In this document: positions 27,698-36,476 of the stretch, in pieces | How the letters are laid out: each line of letters starts with the position of its first letter | Numbering within the stretch: position 1 is the stretch's first letter | Assembly (NCBI RefSeq): GCF_019645875.1 | Contig: NZ_CP081000.1 | Span: 682,001-746,000, forward strand | Source of the DNA: Mycolicibacterium senegalense | Lineage (GTDB): Bacteria > Actinomycetota > Actinomycetes > Mycobacteriales > Mycobacteriaceae | Length of the DNA: 64,000 bases | Reading direction: 5' to 3' | Translations under genes and position numbers: made by a program | Notes under the pieces: generated by a model | The model's database searches: none | What the model saw: the letters and a program-made list of their open reading frames with translations, nothing else | Told to the model about the DNA's origin: nothing

Positions 27698-27783
27698 GGC
27701 GCGTCAGACCTTTCGGGCGGGGATCGGTTGGCGGGCAGCGCGCGAGCGGGGGTGCGCAACTGCCCTGCCCCACACCCTGTGGG

Positions 27784-27797
27784 TTGGTCTATACCAA
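27784..27797. promoter_or_regulatory. PhnF operator 1
   Basis: TTGGTCTATACCAA, an almost perfect inverted repeat (TTGGT/ACCAA). It is identical to the second copy 58 bases away. The core matches the TGGTATAGACCA site remembered for M. smegmatis PhnF. It lies 87 bases upstream of the phnD start. Confidence 0.85.
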
Positions 27798-27841
27798 CGG
27801 GTGCATCGAAGTTGGCGAGGAGGTTAACAACACGGCAAGTC

Positions 27842-27855
27842 TTGGTCTATACCAA
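27842..27855. promoter_or_regulatory. PhnF operator 2 with extra half-site
   Basis: Second exact copy of TTGGTCTATACCAA, 20 bases before the phnF GTG. The adjoining bases extend it into another inverted repeat, TACCAA-AAC-TTGGTA (27850-27864), so a third half-site is available. Its position suits autorepression of phnF. Confidence 0.85.
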
Positions 27856-27874
27856 AACTTGGTACGGTGGGCGG

Positions 27875-28591
27875 GTGGCGACAAGTGCCGAACCCCGGGT
27901 GCTCAAGCACCAGGTTGTCCGCGCGCAATTGGAGCGCCTGCTCGATGACCTGGCGGTCGGAGACGCGTTCCCGGCCGAGCGGGAGATCGCCGAGCGGTTC
28001 GACGTCGCCCGCGAGACGGTCCGCCAAGCGCTACGAGAACTGTTGTTGGCGGGGCGGATTGAACGCCGCGGCCGCACCACCGTGGTAGCGCGGCCCAAGA
28101 TCCTGCAGCCGCTGTCCATGGGCTCCTACACCGAGGCCGCCAAGGAGCAGGGCCGCAGCGGTGGCCGCATCCTGGTCGGCTGGAGCGACCTGATTGCCGA
28201 TGAGATCCTGGCCGGGCAGCTCGCCATCGACATCGGCGCACCCATCCTGCAGCTCGAACGCGTCCTGACCACCGACGGCATCCGCGTCGGCCTGGAGACC
28301 ACCAAGCTGCCGGCGTTCCGCTACCCGGGGCTGCGGGAGACGTTCGACTACCGAAATTCGCTCTACGCTGAAATCCGCAGCCGCGGGATTCATTTCGCGC
28401 GGACCGTCGACACCATCGAGACCGCGCTGCCCGACTCCCGCGAGTCGGCACTGCTCACCGTCGACAGTCGCACGCCGATGTTTCTGCTCAACCGGGTGTC
28501 CTACGATCAGGACGGGATGCCGATCGAACAACGGCGTTCGCTGTACCGGGGTGACCGGATGACCTTTACCGCGGTGATGACGGCGCCGTAG
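27875..28591 (+). CDS. phnF: GntR/HutC-type repressor PhnF
   Basis: Transcriptional regulator of 238 residues. The N-terminal winged helix-turn-helix is FPAEREIAERFDVARETVRQALRELLLAGRIERRG (split here by description: recognition helix around RETVRQAL), at about residues 25-65. The C-terminal part is a UTRA ligand domain with LQLERVLTTDGIRVGLETT and a closing YRGDRMTF. GTG start at 27875 is preferred since upstream in-frame codons run through the operators. Divergent from phnD; known in M. smegmatis as the repressor of phnDCE under phosphate sufficiency. Confidence 0.9.
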   Translation: MATSAEPRVLKHQVVRAQLERLLDDLAVGDAFPAEREIAERFDVARETVRQALRELLLAGRIERRGRTTVVARPKILQPLSMGSYTEAAKEQGRSGGRILVGWSDLIADEILAGQLAIDIGAPILQLERVLTTDGIRVGLETTKLPAFRYPGLRETFDYRNSLYAEIRSRGIHFARTVDTIETALPDSRESALLTVDSRTPMFLLNRVSYDQDGMPIEQRRSLYRGDRMTFTAVMTAP

Positions 28592-28628
28592 CGAGCGCAA
28601 TCAGGCGTGCTCTGGCGTCCCTGTGTGA

Positions 28629-29483
28629 TCAGATCAGATTGCGGTAGCTACTCGGGGACACTCCCACGCGATGCCGGAACGCGGTGGCGAAATGATTCGG
28701 CGTTGAGAAGCCCACCATGGCACCGATTTCGGTGACGGTCCGCTGGGTGTTCAGCAGCAACGTCTTGGCGCGATCGATCCGGCGGTCCAACAGGAACTGG
28801 TACGGCGTGGTGTGAAACGCATCCCGGAAGGCTTTGATGAAGTTGCCCACCGACATCTTCGCCTGCTGCGCAAGCGTTTCGAGGGTGATCTCCGAGTCCA
28901 TGCTGTCCTCGAGAAACTCGATGAGCCTCGAGCGGGTAGCTGAATCCAGGACGTTGGCCCGATATTCGGTCCGGCGCGGCGGTGTCTCCGTGTAGTTGTC
29001 GGTGATCAGTAGTCGCAAGGTCTCACCGATGGAGTCGGTGAGTAGGCGGGCGAGTGCATCGTCACGATCGGCGACGTCGTGAAGTCGTTCGACCATCTGG
29101 TGGATCAGGGGGTCGTGGTGTTTGACGCGTGGAACCAGCGTCGTCTCACCGAGCACGTGGCTCGGGATGGCGATCTCGCAGTATTCGGCGGTGCTTCCTT
29201 CGACCAGCGACGCACATTTGTCGCCGGCCGGCACCACCCACATATCGCCGACATCCGGTAGCGACTGTCCTGACGGACCCCAATCCAGATCGGTCTCCAT
29301 CGACCGCAGGCGCCCGGCACGGTGCACGAAAACCAGATGGCGGGAGTCGTCGAAGCAGCACCAATCGGTCATGGAGTCGATCTGCTCGGTGGCGAATCGC
29401 AGGGACATGCCGCGGGTGGCCATCTCCCGCTCGCCCAGAACGACGCGTCGAGTAAGAGGGCGGTCGTCATTCCACAACTTCAT
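28629..29483 (-). CDS. AraC family transcriptional regulator
   Basis: A 284-residue regulator with an N-terminal cupin-like sensing part (GDMWVVPAGDKCASLVEG) and a C-terminal double helix-turn-helix at about residues 185-282. The latter includes ITLETLAQQAKMSVGNFIKAF and the closing GFSTPNHFATAFRHRVGVSP typical of AraC/XylS proteins. ATG at 29483 chosen; a GTG two codons upstream is possible. It converges on phnF and has no obvious target beside it; the 252-base region upstream of it precedes an exported-protein gene. Confidence 0.87.
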   Translation of the reverse strand: MKLWNDDRPLTRRVVLGEREMATRGMSLRFATEQIDSMTDWCCFDDSRHLVFVHRAGRLRSMETDLDWGPSGQSLPDVGDMWVVPAGDKCASLVEGSTAEYCEIAIPSHVLGETTLVPRVKHHDPLIHQMVERLHDVADRDDALARLLTDSIGETLRLLITDNYTETPPRRTEYRANVLDSATRSRLIEFLEDSMDSEITLETLAQQAKMSVGNFIKAFRDAFHTTPYQFLLDRRIDRAKTLLLNTQRTVTEIGAMVGFSTPNHFATAFRHRVGVSPSSYRNLI

Positions 29484-29741
29484 CGCCACACGCGTACCTC
29501 CTGCGCGTTTTCGGCAGCGTCAATCCGCAACGGAGCGTAGCGATGCGCAGGCGGGCGAGTGGATGTTTTCGTCGCGAAATCCCGCGCCGAGTCGTCTTAG
29601 AGATTCCTTAGTTCCGTGACCAATTTGTGACTAATGACCTGCGTAAACACGCCGACGAAATGTTTGACACGTTTCTGAGGAAACTCGTAGATCGGGGGAG
29701 GGGTTGCTGCGTTGCCGTAGAAGTGCCCGTATGGTGCCCGT

Positions 29742-30425
29742 GTGGGCCGACACGCATTAGCCAGCCCCAGTCAGCGCAAACTGCCGGCTGTAGCGGCTGC
29801 GATCATCGCGCCAGTCGCTGCGTTCTTCGCAAGTGCCAGTGGTGTTCCTTCATCCCCGTTTGCCGATGCCGCTAAACCCGCAGTGGCGCCCGAACCGGCC
29901 AGTGAGGCGTCGTGCTGCATGGAGATCGTGGCCGCGTCGGCACCGTCTGCCACGACCGCTGTCGCGCAGACGGTGGGCCTGAGCGCAAATCAGGCGGCAC
30001 CGGCTACCGCCTCCCGCTGGCGCGTCATCAACATCCCGCAGTTGTTGCCCGTCGGTCTCGCGCCGGAGCGCGGGCTGCAGGTCAAGACCATCCTCGCGTC
30101 GCGCGCCGTCAGCGCCGAGTTCCCCGAAATCCACAACATCGGTGGTGTCCGCCCGGACGCGCTGCGCTGGCACCCGAACGGTCTGGCTCTCGACGTGATG
30201 ATCCCGAACCCCAGCAGCTCGGCAGGCATCGCGCTCGGCAACCGCATCGTCGCCTACGCCCTGAAGAACGCCGACCGGTTCGCCCTGCAGGATGCCATCT
30301 GGCGGGGCACCTACTACACGCCCGACGGTGGGGCCAAAGCCGGCGGCTACGGCCATTACGACCATGTCCACCTCACCACCAAGGGTGGTGGCTACCCGAC
30401 CGGCGGCGAGCTGTACCTGCGCTGA
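29742..30425 (+). CDS. Exported peptidase M15-like protein (Rv0320-like)
   Basis: A 227-residue secreted protein. A basic N-terminus and hydrophobic stretch (KLPAVAAAIIAPVAAFFASA) form a signal or anchor, then an Ala/Pro linker and a C-terminal domain with WHPNGLALDVMIPN and GHYDHVHLTTKGG. The spaced His and Asp residues fit a zinc peptidase-like (VanY/M15-type) fold that could bind cell-wall peptides. GTG start at 29742. M. tuberculosis Rv0320, just before dcd, is similar; here an 11-kb insertion separates it from dcd. Confidence 0.8.
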   Translation: MGRHALASPSQRKLPAVAAAIIAPVAAFFASASGVPSSPFADAAKPAVAPEPASEASCCMEIVAASAPSATTAVAQTVGLSANQAAPATASRWRVINIPQLLPVGLAPERGLQVKTILASRAVSAEFPEIHNIGGVRPDALRWHPNGLALDVMIPNPSSSAGIALGNRIVAYALKNADRFALQDAIWRGTYYTPDGGAKAGGYGHYDHVHLTTKGGGYPTGGELYLR

Positions 30426-30470
30426 GCGTGTCACCTGATCAGGGCCTCGCATGCCCTCTAGATTCGCTTC

Positions 30471-31361
30471 GTGGCGCGCAGAATGTCGTTCCGCCGGGCA
30501 CGATCGGTGATGAGCGCCGAGATCGCCGCGATCCGTCGCACCGATCCTGACCTCGACGCCGGTGACATCGCCGGCTTCACCCTGCCGATCCTGGTGCGTG
30601 CTCTGGGCGTGATCGCCATCGGCCTGGTGCCGCTGCTGGTGGTGCGCAACGGGGAGACGGCGAACGAGCAGCTGGTCCCCGTGATCGGCTCGCTGGCGTT
30701 GGTGATCATCTGCGCTGCCGTGGTGGCCTGGCTGATCTCGATCGTCATCTCCGGGCTGGTGGTGATGATCCTGTACCGGACCCGGCCGGCGTCGTCCTCG
30801 CGGTTGGTGATGCGCATCCTCACCGACTCCTTCATGCGCATCGACGACTCCACCTCGGCGCTGATGCTGCTGGCCCTGCTGGCCGGCCTGCTGTCGCTGG
30901 CGTTCGGGCTGCCGACGCGCAGTGGCGACGAGTTGGCCAACTCGGTGCTCGACGACCTCTTGGCTGCGCAGATCGGGGTGTTGTTGGTGGCGCTCGGCTT
31001 CGCGTTCGTCGCCGAATCGATCCGCTCGGCCGCCGACATCGTCGACGACCAGTCGCTGTTGTTGGCCTGGCCGTGGGCATTGATCATCGCGTCGCTGAGC
31101 TGGGTGCTGGCCACCGTCATCGGCCCATTCGAGGCGACGCGCATGCTGACCATCCTGTTGCACGAATGGTTGCCCGCCGTCGTCGACGGCAGGCCCAGTG
31201 CCCAGGTGATCGCCGAACTGGTCCCGCCTTCGGCGCGGTGGTGGGTGGCGTTCGGGCCACTGCCGATCATCGCCGCGATCTGGGCCTACGAAGCCTACCG
31301 ACGGGGCGGTTTCGTCGCGATCCGGAGGTTCTTCGAGGACGACAGCCCTGCCGTGCCGTGA
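30471..31361 (+). CDS. Integral membrane protein of unknown function
   Basis: A 296-residue membrane protein with five or six hydrophobic helices: IGLVPLLVV, LVIICAAVVAWLISIVISGLV, ALMLLALLAGLLSLAF, IGVLLVALGFAFVAES, WALIIASLSWVLATVI and FGPLPIIAAIWAY. The N-terminus is basic and predicted cytoplasmic. No catalytic or transport motif is recognised. GTG start at 30471; an ATG four codons later is possible. It stands alone, 45 bases after the M15-like gene. Confidence 0.72.
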   Translation: MARRMSFRRARSVMSAEIAAIRRTDPDLDAGDIAGFTLPILVRALGVIAIGLVPLLVVRNGETANEQLVPVIGSLALVIICAAVVAWLISIVISGLVVMILYRTRPASSSRLVMRILTDSFMRIDDSTSALMLLALLAGLLSLAFGLPTRSGDELANSVLDDLLAAQIGVLLVALGFAFVAESIRSAADIVDDQSLLLAWPWALIIASLSWVLATVIGPFEATRMLTILLHEWLPAVVDGRPSAQVIAELVPPSARWWVAFGPLPIIAAIWAYEAYRRGGFVAIRRFFEDDSPAVP

Positions 31362-31374
31362 GTTAAGCATTGAA

Positions 31375-31506
31375 TTTCAGGCATAACGGCTTGACTGGCC
31401 AACGCGGTGCATGCCATGGTGCTTATGCATCATTTTTCAGGCATAGGGGTGGAAGTGGCTGTCCCGCGACGAACTAAACCGTCGATAGATACCGCTATGC
31501 CTGAAA
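31375..31506. promoter_or_regulatory. Triple 11-bp operator repeat of the hipBA-like module
   Basis: TTTCAGGCATA occurs as direct copies at 31375-31385 and 31435-31445, and inverted (TATGCCTGAAA) at 31496-31506. The second copy abuts the ribosome binding site of the antitoxin gene and the third is inside its coding region. This arrangement suits autoregulation by a HipB-type DNA-binding antitoxin. Confidence 0.75.
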
Positions 31507-31706
31507 TTGCACGCATAGGGCGGCTCTTCGCAGAGCGCCGCGTCACGCTGCGCCTCACGCAGCAAGCCGTCGCTGACTTGGCCGGTGTGTCCCGCTCCAG
31601 TATTCAGTCGCTGGAGCGGGGAAGCGGTTCGATCAAGTTCGGTTCGGTCCTCGAAATTGCCGAGGTTTTGGGTCTGCACTTCAAGGTCAGTGAGACGGCT
31701 GAATGA
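31455..31706 (+). CDS. hipB: HipB-like XRE antitoxin
   Basis: An 83-residue DNA-binding protein. The helix-turn-helix spans about residues 22-75: IGRLFAERRVTLRLTQQAVADL then AGVSRSSIQSLERGSGSIKF and VLEIAEVLGLHFKV. This is the XRE/Cro type used by HipB antitoxins, which bind operators and neutralise HipA. GTG at 31455 chosen because AGGGG lies five bases upstream; an ATG at 31497 would give a shorter protein and has no good ribosome binding site. The stop overlaps the hipA start (ATGA). Confidence 0.82.
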   Translation: MAVPRRTKPSIDTAMPEIARIGRLFAERRVTLRLTQQAVADLAGVSRSSIQSLERGSGSIKFGSVLEIAEVLGLHFKVSETAE

Positions 31707-32929
31707 CGACTCCTGAAGCTCTCGATCTCCGCGGAATCGTCGAAGCTGACGTTTATCTCGGCGATGACCGCGTCGCACATCTTGCTCGGCAGGCAGGTGA
31801 CCAGATCAGCTTCGATTACGTCGCTGAGGGGCCCGCCGTCGGCGCGCTTCGGGACACTTCGGTCTCGTGGTCATTACTGCGGTCTCGCGATTATCCCGTC
31901 GTCACCACGGGCGGTGCCGTTCCTGCGTTCTTCGCGGGTCTGTTGCCGGAAGGGGTGCGACTGGGCGTCGTGACCACATCGACCAAGACTTCCGCTGACG
32001 ATCACTTGACGCTGCTGCTGGCGATCGGAGCGGACACCATCGGCAACGTCCGCGTATTTCCAGCCGGGGTTGACCCGGTGCAGCCGGCTGCGATGTTCGA
32101 TCCTGCGCAGGACACAGACTTCCGCTTGGTTTTCGAAAAGCTAACTGGTTCGGTTTCTGCCGACCCGGTGGGGCTGGCGGGAGTTCAGCCGAAGGTCAGT
32201 GCCGGGATGGTCTCGGCGCCGACGCAAACGCGCTCGGGACCGGCGATACTCAAACTCAACCCGGTGGAGTACCCGTTGCTCGTCGAGAACGAGCACTTCT
32301 TCATGACCATGGCCGCGGCGTGCGGATTACGAGCTGCCGCAACGTCACTGCTGCACGATGCCGAAGGCCGCAGCGCCCTGCTCGTCACCAGATTCGACCG
32401 CGCGGGCGCGACGCGCATTGCGCAGGAGGACGCATGTCAGGTGGCGGGCGTCTATCCCGCCTCGAAGTACCGCATCACCACCGAGGCTGCCATCACAGGC
32501 CTCGCCGAGGCGTGCGCGCGCGGTGGCGGCTCGAAGGTGGCCGCGACCGCCGAGCTACTCAAGACCGTCGTGTTCTCCTGGCTTATCGGAAACGGTGATT
32601 TGCACGGAAAGAACTTGTCGATCTACGACCTCGACGGGGTCTGGCAACCAACGCCCGCGTACGACCTGCTGTGCACCCAACCCTACGCAGGCTGGCGAGA
32701 CCCTATGGCGCTCAAACTTTTCGGCCGCGCCAACCGGCTCTCTCGCGCCAACTTCGTTGATGCCGGCGAGCGCCTCGGTATCAGGGCACGTGCGACGACG
32801 AGAATGATCGATGAACTTGTCGACGCTGCCAATGACTGGCCGGACAGGTGTGGACAGATCGGATTCGGCGACCGGCAGACAGAGCTTCTGGCCGACATGC
32901 TGCGGACGAGACTGGGCAGCTTGAAATAG
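31703..32929 (+). CDS. hipA: HipA-like serine/threonine kinase toxin
   Basis: A 408-residue HipA-family kinase; E. coli HipA phosphorylates glutamyl-tRNA synthetase and induces persistence. Visible features: FFAGLLPEG near the N-terminal subdomain, the autophosphorylation-type loop GVQPKVSAG, the ATP-binding Lys in AILKLNP, ENEHFFM, and the catalytic loop IGNGDLHGKNLSIYD (N-x-D-x-H-x-K-N) followed by TPAYDLLCT. All key kinase residues seem present, so it should be active. Coupled to hipB by a four-base overlap. The target in mycobacteria is unknown. Confidence 0.9.
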   Translation: MTTPEALDLRGIVEADVYLGDDRVAHLARQAGDQISFDYVAEGPAVGALRDTSVSWSLLRSRDYPVVTTGGAVPAFFAGLLPEGVRLGVVTTSTKTSADDHLTLLLAIGADTIGNVRVFPAGVDPVQPAAMFDPAQDTDFRLVFEKLTGSVSADPVGLAGVQPKVSAGMVSAPTQTRSGPAILKLNPVEYPLLVENEHFFMTMAAACGLRAAATSLLHDAEGRSALLVTRFDRAGATRIAQEDACQVAGVYPASKYRITTEAAITGLAEACARGGGSKVAATAELLKTVVFSWLIGNGDLHGKNLSIYDLDGVWQPTPAYDLLCTQPYAGWRDPMALKLFGRANRLSRANFVDAGERLGIRARATTRMIDELVDAANDWPDRCGQIGFGDRQTELLADMLRTRLGSLK

Positions 32930-33095
32930 GGCTGGTCCTGGCTGTGTCCGCGCCGAGTCTCGCGAATCGGACCTTGTCTGCGACGAATCAGGTCTCCCTA
33001 TGTGCCGCAACACCATTCATATTGATTAGAGGTGCTCTACGTCTAGGGTTCAAGCCACATGCTGGCAGTAATCCTCGACGTAAGTGCTTCCAGCC

Positions 33096-33713
33096 CTAGT
33101 CCTCCTCGGGTTCTGGCTCTGGTTCGGCATCGGGAACGTTGCGCCGATGCGAGAACATCAGCACGATGTCGTGGATCGGTGCCTCGCGTCGCGCACCCCA
33201 CTCGGGTCCCACGGTGAAATCGGCGTCGGTGGCCACGAAGCGGTAGCCCGGAAGATCGCGTTGGGGAGCGAACGGGAACTTCATGCGCCACAAGCGGTCT
33301 GCGACAGCTACGGCGGCGTCGGTGGGCATGGTTCGGTCGATCCCGAGTGGTATGCAGATGTCCTGGGTGTGGATCAGGATGTCCAGCAGCGGGTCGACTT
33401 CCTTGGTCCCCGGTGGTCGCTTCCGCGACCCTGCCATTGCTCGGATCCGCGCCGTGATGGCGGCGGGCTCGGCAGGATCTTCCAGCGCGGCGCGGCGGAC
33501 CATGGCGTCGAAGCGGAAGCCTGACTTGATGGCTGCCGGCAAGAACTCTCGGAAGCTCGCGTGGGCCTGCGTGATGTGAACGGCGACCTCGCGCACCGTC
33601 CAGCCCGCACACAGGGACGGAGTCGCCCACTGCGCCGGTTCAAGCGTGTCGAGCAGGTCGGCGAGCTGTCCACGCTGTTCATCGACATTGCGCCAGATCG
33701 TGTCGGAGTCCAC
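33096..33713 (-). CDS. DinB-like/mycothiol maleylpyruvate isomerase-type protein
   Basis: A 205-residue four-helix-bundle protein of the actinobacterial TIGR03083/MDMPI_N type. It begins with a helix (VDEQRGQLADLLDTL), then the typical PSLCAGWTVREVAVHI segment with the first metal-type His, a second His in DILIHTQDICIPLG, and an acidic Glu/Pro tail. Family members are mycothiol- or metal-dependent isomerases or transferases; the reaction is unknown. GTG start at 33713. Intergenic spaces on both sides (about 165 and 100 bases) hold nothing recognised. Confidence 0.75.
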   Translation of the reverse strand: MDSDTIWRNVDEQRGQLADLLDTLEPAQWATPSLCAGWTVREVAVHITQAHASFREFLPAAIKSGFRFDAMVRRAALEDPAEPAAITARIRAMAGSRKRPPGTKEVDPLLDILIHTQDICIPLGIDRTMPTDAAVAVADRLWRMKFPFAPQRDLPGYRFVATDADFTVGPEWGARREAPIHDIVLMFSHRRNVPDAEPEPEPEED

Positions 33714-33815
33714 GGCCCGCTCCTATCGTCAGGGTTTCTCTGATCAAAATAGTCGGACCTGCAAACAGCACTCTGGCCCAGCACCTGGTGCTGGGCCAGA
33801 GCATCCACCGTGGGC

Positions 33816-36335
33816 TCAGTCCGTCGCGAACGCGGCCTGCGCCTCGCGGTTGAGGTCGACGTACTTCTCCTCGCTCACGTCGACCGCCACACCCTTGATG
33901 GTGCCGCCGGTGAACCGACCCGGATTCTGGTACAGATCGGACACGTTGTCGCCGCTGTCGAACCCGACACACAGCCCGTCACCGGCGAGGGTGAACTTGC
34001 CCGTCTGGGCCCGCATCGGTCCCTTGGCAGCTTCTTTACCGTCTACGTAAAGGATTGTGGTGCCCAGGGATTCGCCGTACTCGCCCTTCTTCTCCCAGAT
34101 GAACTCCATGCCCAGCGCGTGCTTGCCCTCGGGCAGCGGGCCGGAGACGAAGACCTGCTCGGGCTTGATGCCCAGGAAGTTGTAGACGTAGTGCAGCTTG
34201 TTGTCCTTGATGAAGAGGGCATGCCCGCCGAAGCGCGAACCATGGGCGAACAGCACACCCTGGGCCTCTTTGGTCATGTCGACATCGGCGATGATCTTGT
34301 AGGACCGCCCGCGGATGTTCACCGCCACGCCCTCAGGTACGGGCGCGGTGTCTGGGTAATAGAGGTAGCGGGTGCGGGGTGGCTCGAACTGTGGCCGTTG
34401 GATGGTGATGAGGTCTACCGCGGTGCGGTCATCGAGGGGGAGGACGTAGTTGTTCTTTGCCTCCTCGTTCCACGCGTCGATCAGCTCCTTGAGCTTCTCC
34501 GGATTCTGATCGGCGACGTTCTTGGCCTCGGAACGGTCCTCGTCGACATGGAAGAGCTCCCACTTGTCCTGATCGAAATGGCCTTTGCCGCTGATCGGTG
34601 CATGTAGCGCCGAGGCCTTCCAGCCGTCCTGCCAGATGCCACGAGTGCCCAGCATCGCGTAGTACTGGCGCTTCTTGGTCGTCGGAGCGTCGGCACCGTC
34701 GAAGCTGTACCGCATCGACACCCCGTTGATCGGGTACTGCTTGATGCCGCGATACTCCTCGGGCATCTCGATGCCCGCGACGTCCAGAATGGTCGGGACG
34801 ACGTCAGTGGCGTGGTGATACTGGTGGCGTACCTCGCCCCTGGCCTTGATGCCCTTTGGCCAGTGGATCACCATGGGATCGCAAGTGCCGCCGGAGAACT
34901 GCGAATAGCGCTTGAACATCTGGAACGGTGTCGAGAACGCCACCGCCCACCCGGTCGGGTAGTGGTTGTAGGTGTCCGGCGTGCCCAGTTTGTCGAGCAT
35001 CTTCATGTTCTCGGCCAGATCGTCGGGATAGCCGTTGAAAAATTTGTTCTCGTTCACCGACCCGTTCGGTGACCCCTCGCCGGATGCACCGTTGTCGGCG
35101 CAGTAGAAGATGACGGTGTTGTCCAGCTGCCCGGTCTGCTCTAGGTAGTCGACCACCCGCCCGACCTGGGCGTCGGTGTATTCCGAGAAACCGGCGAACA
35201 CCTCGGCCATCCGGCTGAACAGCTTCTTCTCGTCGGGGTTCAGCGAGTCCCACGGCCGCACCGCGTCAGCCTCCGACGCCACGTCTTCGGGAAGCGGATT
35301 GATGGGGGTGAGCTCGGTTCCCTCGGGCATGATGCCCTTGTCGATCATCCGCTTCAGCACCCACTCGCGGTAGGCCTCGTAGCCGTCGTCGAACTTGCCC
35401 TTGTACTTCGCGGAGTACTCCTCGGGGCTGTGGTGCGGAGCGTGATTCGCGCCCGGGCAGAACCACATGTACCAGGGCTTCGACGGGTTGCTGGAGCGCT
35501 GATCACGAAGCATCCGAATCGCTTGGTCCGCAAGGTCTTTCGATAGGTGGTAGCCCTGCTCGGGGGGATACGGCTGGTCGATGAACCGGTTGTCCTCGGA
35601 AAGATCGGGATACCACTGGTTGGTTTCGCCGCCGAGGAACCCGTAGAACCGGTCGAAGCCCTTCTGCAGCGGCCATTCCGATTTGCTGCCGCCGCTCGAG
35701 ACGTCTTCCTCCGGGACGTTGTGGTCCTTGCCGACCCAGAATGTGCTGTAGCCGTTGTCCTGCAGCACCTGTCCCACTGTCGCGCATTGTGCGGGCAGCC
35801 GGGCGGCCGCCCCGGGGAAGCCATCGGATCCCTCGGTGATGCTGGCGAACCGATTCACATGATGATTGCGGCCGGTCAGAAGGCAGGAACGGGTCGGCGA
35901 GCACAGTGCGGTGGTGTGCCATTGCGAGTAGGTGAGGCCGTTGTCGGCGAGGCGCTGCAGCGTCGGCATGTTGATTCGGCCGCCGTACGGAGACCACGAC
36001 GCCATCCCGGTATCGTCGAATAACACCACCAGGACGTTGGGTGCGCCCTCCGGGGCATGCTTGAGTTCGAACGGCTTCCAGTCAGGCTTCGAATCTCGGA
36101 CGTCGAGCTCGATCTTCCCGTCGAAACCTTCGTTGATGCCGGTCCCGTAGTCGGGCGGGCCGGCATTCCCGCTGGCGTCTGGTTTTCCGGTGTTGTCCTC
36201 GCATCCGGTGACGAAGGCGCCGGCAGCGGCGACTCCGACCCCGGTAGCGGCAATGCCACCGAGCATCGAACGCCTCGACAATTTGCCGCGGTTGTCGCCA
36301 TCGGTCTGGGTCATGTCATCGTTTTTCGATTCCAT
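33816..36335 (-). CDS. Tat-exported arylsulfatase lipoprotein
   Basis: An 839-residue sulfatase. The N-terminus has a twin-arginine signal (KLSRRSMLGG) ending in a lipobox-like FVTGC at about residue 46, so it is probably a membrane-anchored exported enzyme. The sulfatase core has VLVVLFDDTGMASWSPYGG (metal Asp pair), the formylglycine motif CSPTRSCLLTGRNHH and YCADNGASGEGSP. The C-terminal ~200 residues are beta-rich (LYVDGKEAAKGPM). ATG at 36335 chosen; a second ATG at 36314 also precedes the Tat motif. The divergently placed marR-type gene may regulate something nearby. Confidence 0.9.
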   Translation of the reverse strand: MESKNDDMTQTDGDNRGKLSRRSMLGGIAATGVGVAAAGAFVTGCEDNTGKPDASGNAGPPDYGTGINEGFDGKIELDVRDSKPDWKPFELKHAPEGAPNVLVVLFDDTGMASWSPYGGRINMPTLQRLADNGLTYSQWHTTALCSPTRSCLLTGRNHHVNRFASITEGSDGFPGAAARLPAQCATVGQVLQDNGYSTFWVGKDHNVPEEDVSSGGSKSEWPLQKGFDRFYGFLGGETNQWYPDLSEDNRFIDQPYPPEQGYHLSKDLADQAIRMLRDQRSSNPSKPWYMWFCPGANHAPHHSPEEYSAKYKGKFDDGYEAYREWVLKRMIDKGIMPEGTELTPINPLPEDVASEADAVRPWDSLNPDEKKLFSRMAEVFAGFSEYTDAQVGRVVDYLEQTGQLDNTVIFYCADNGASGEGSPNGSVNENKFFNGYPDDLAENMKMLDKLGTPDTYNHYPTGWAVAFSTPFQMFKRYSQFSGGTCDPMVIHWPKGIKARGEVRHQYHHATDVVPTILDVAGIEMPEEYRGIKQYPINGVSMRYSFDGADAPTTKKRQYYAMLGTRGIWQDGWKASALHAPISGKGHFDQDKWELFHVDEDRSEAKNVADQNPEKLKELIDAWNEEAKNNYVLPLDDRTAVDLITIQRPQFEPPRTRYLYYPDTAPVPEGVAVNIRGRSYKIIADVDMTKEAQGVLFAHGSRFGGHALFIKDNKLHYVYNFLGIKPEQVFVSGPLPEGKHALGMEFIWEKKGEYGESLGTTILYVDGKEAAKGPMRAQTGKFTLAGDGLCVGFDSGDNVSDLYQNPGRFTGGTIKGVAVDVSEEKYVDLNREAQAAFATD

Positions 36336-36476
36336 GTTGGCTGACACTATGCCCGATCGACCGCATTGTCCGGATAAATCACCGCATGAATTGATAATAG
36401 TCGATACGTATTGTGCGCCAAGACATTTCCTCGAATGGACATGTCGATTCCGTATCACCCGATATGGGTGACGGTC

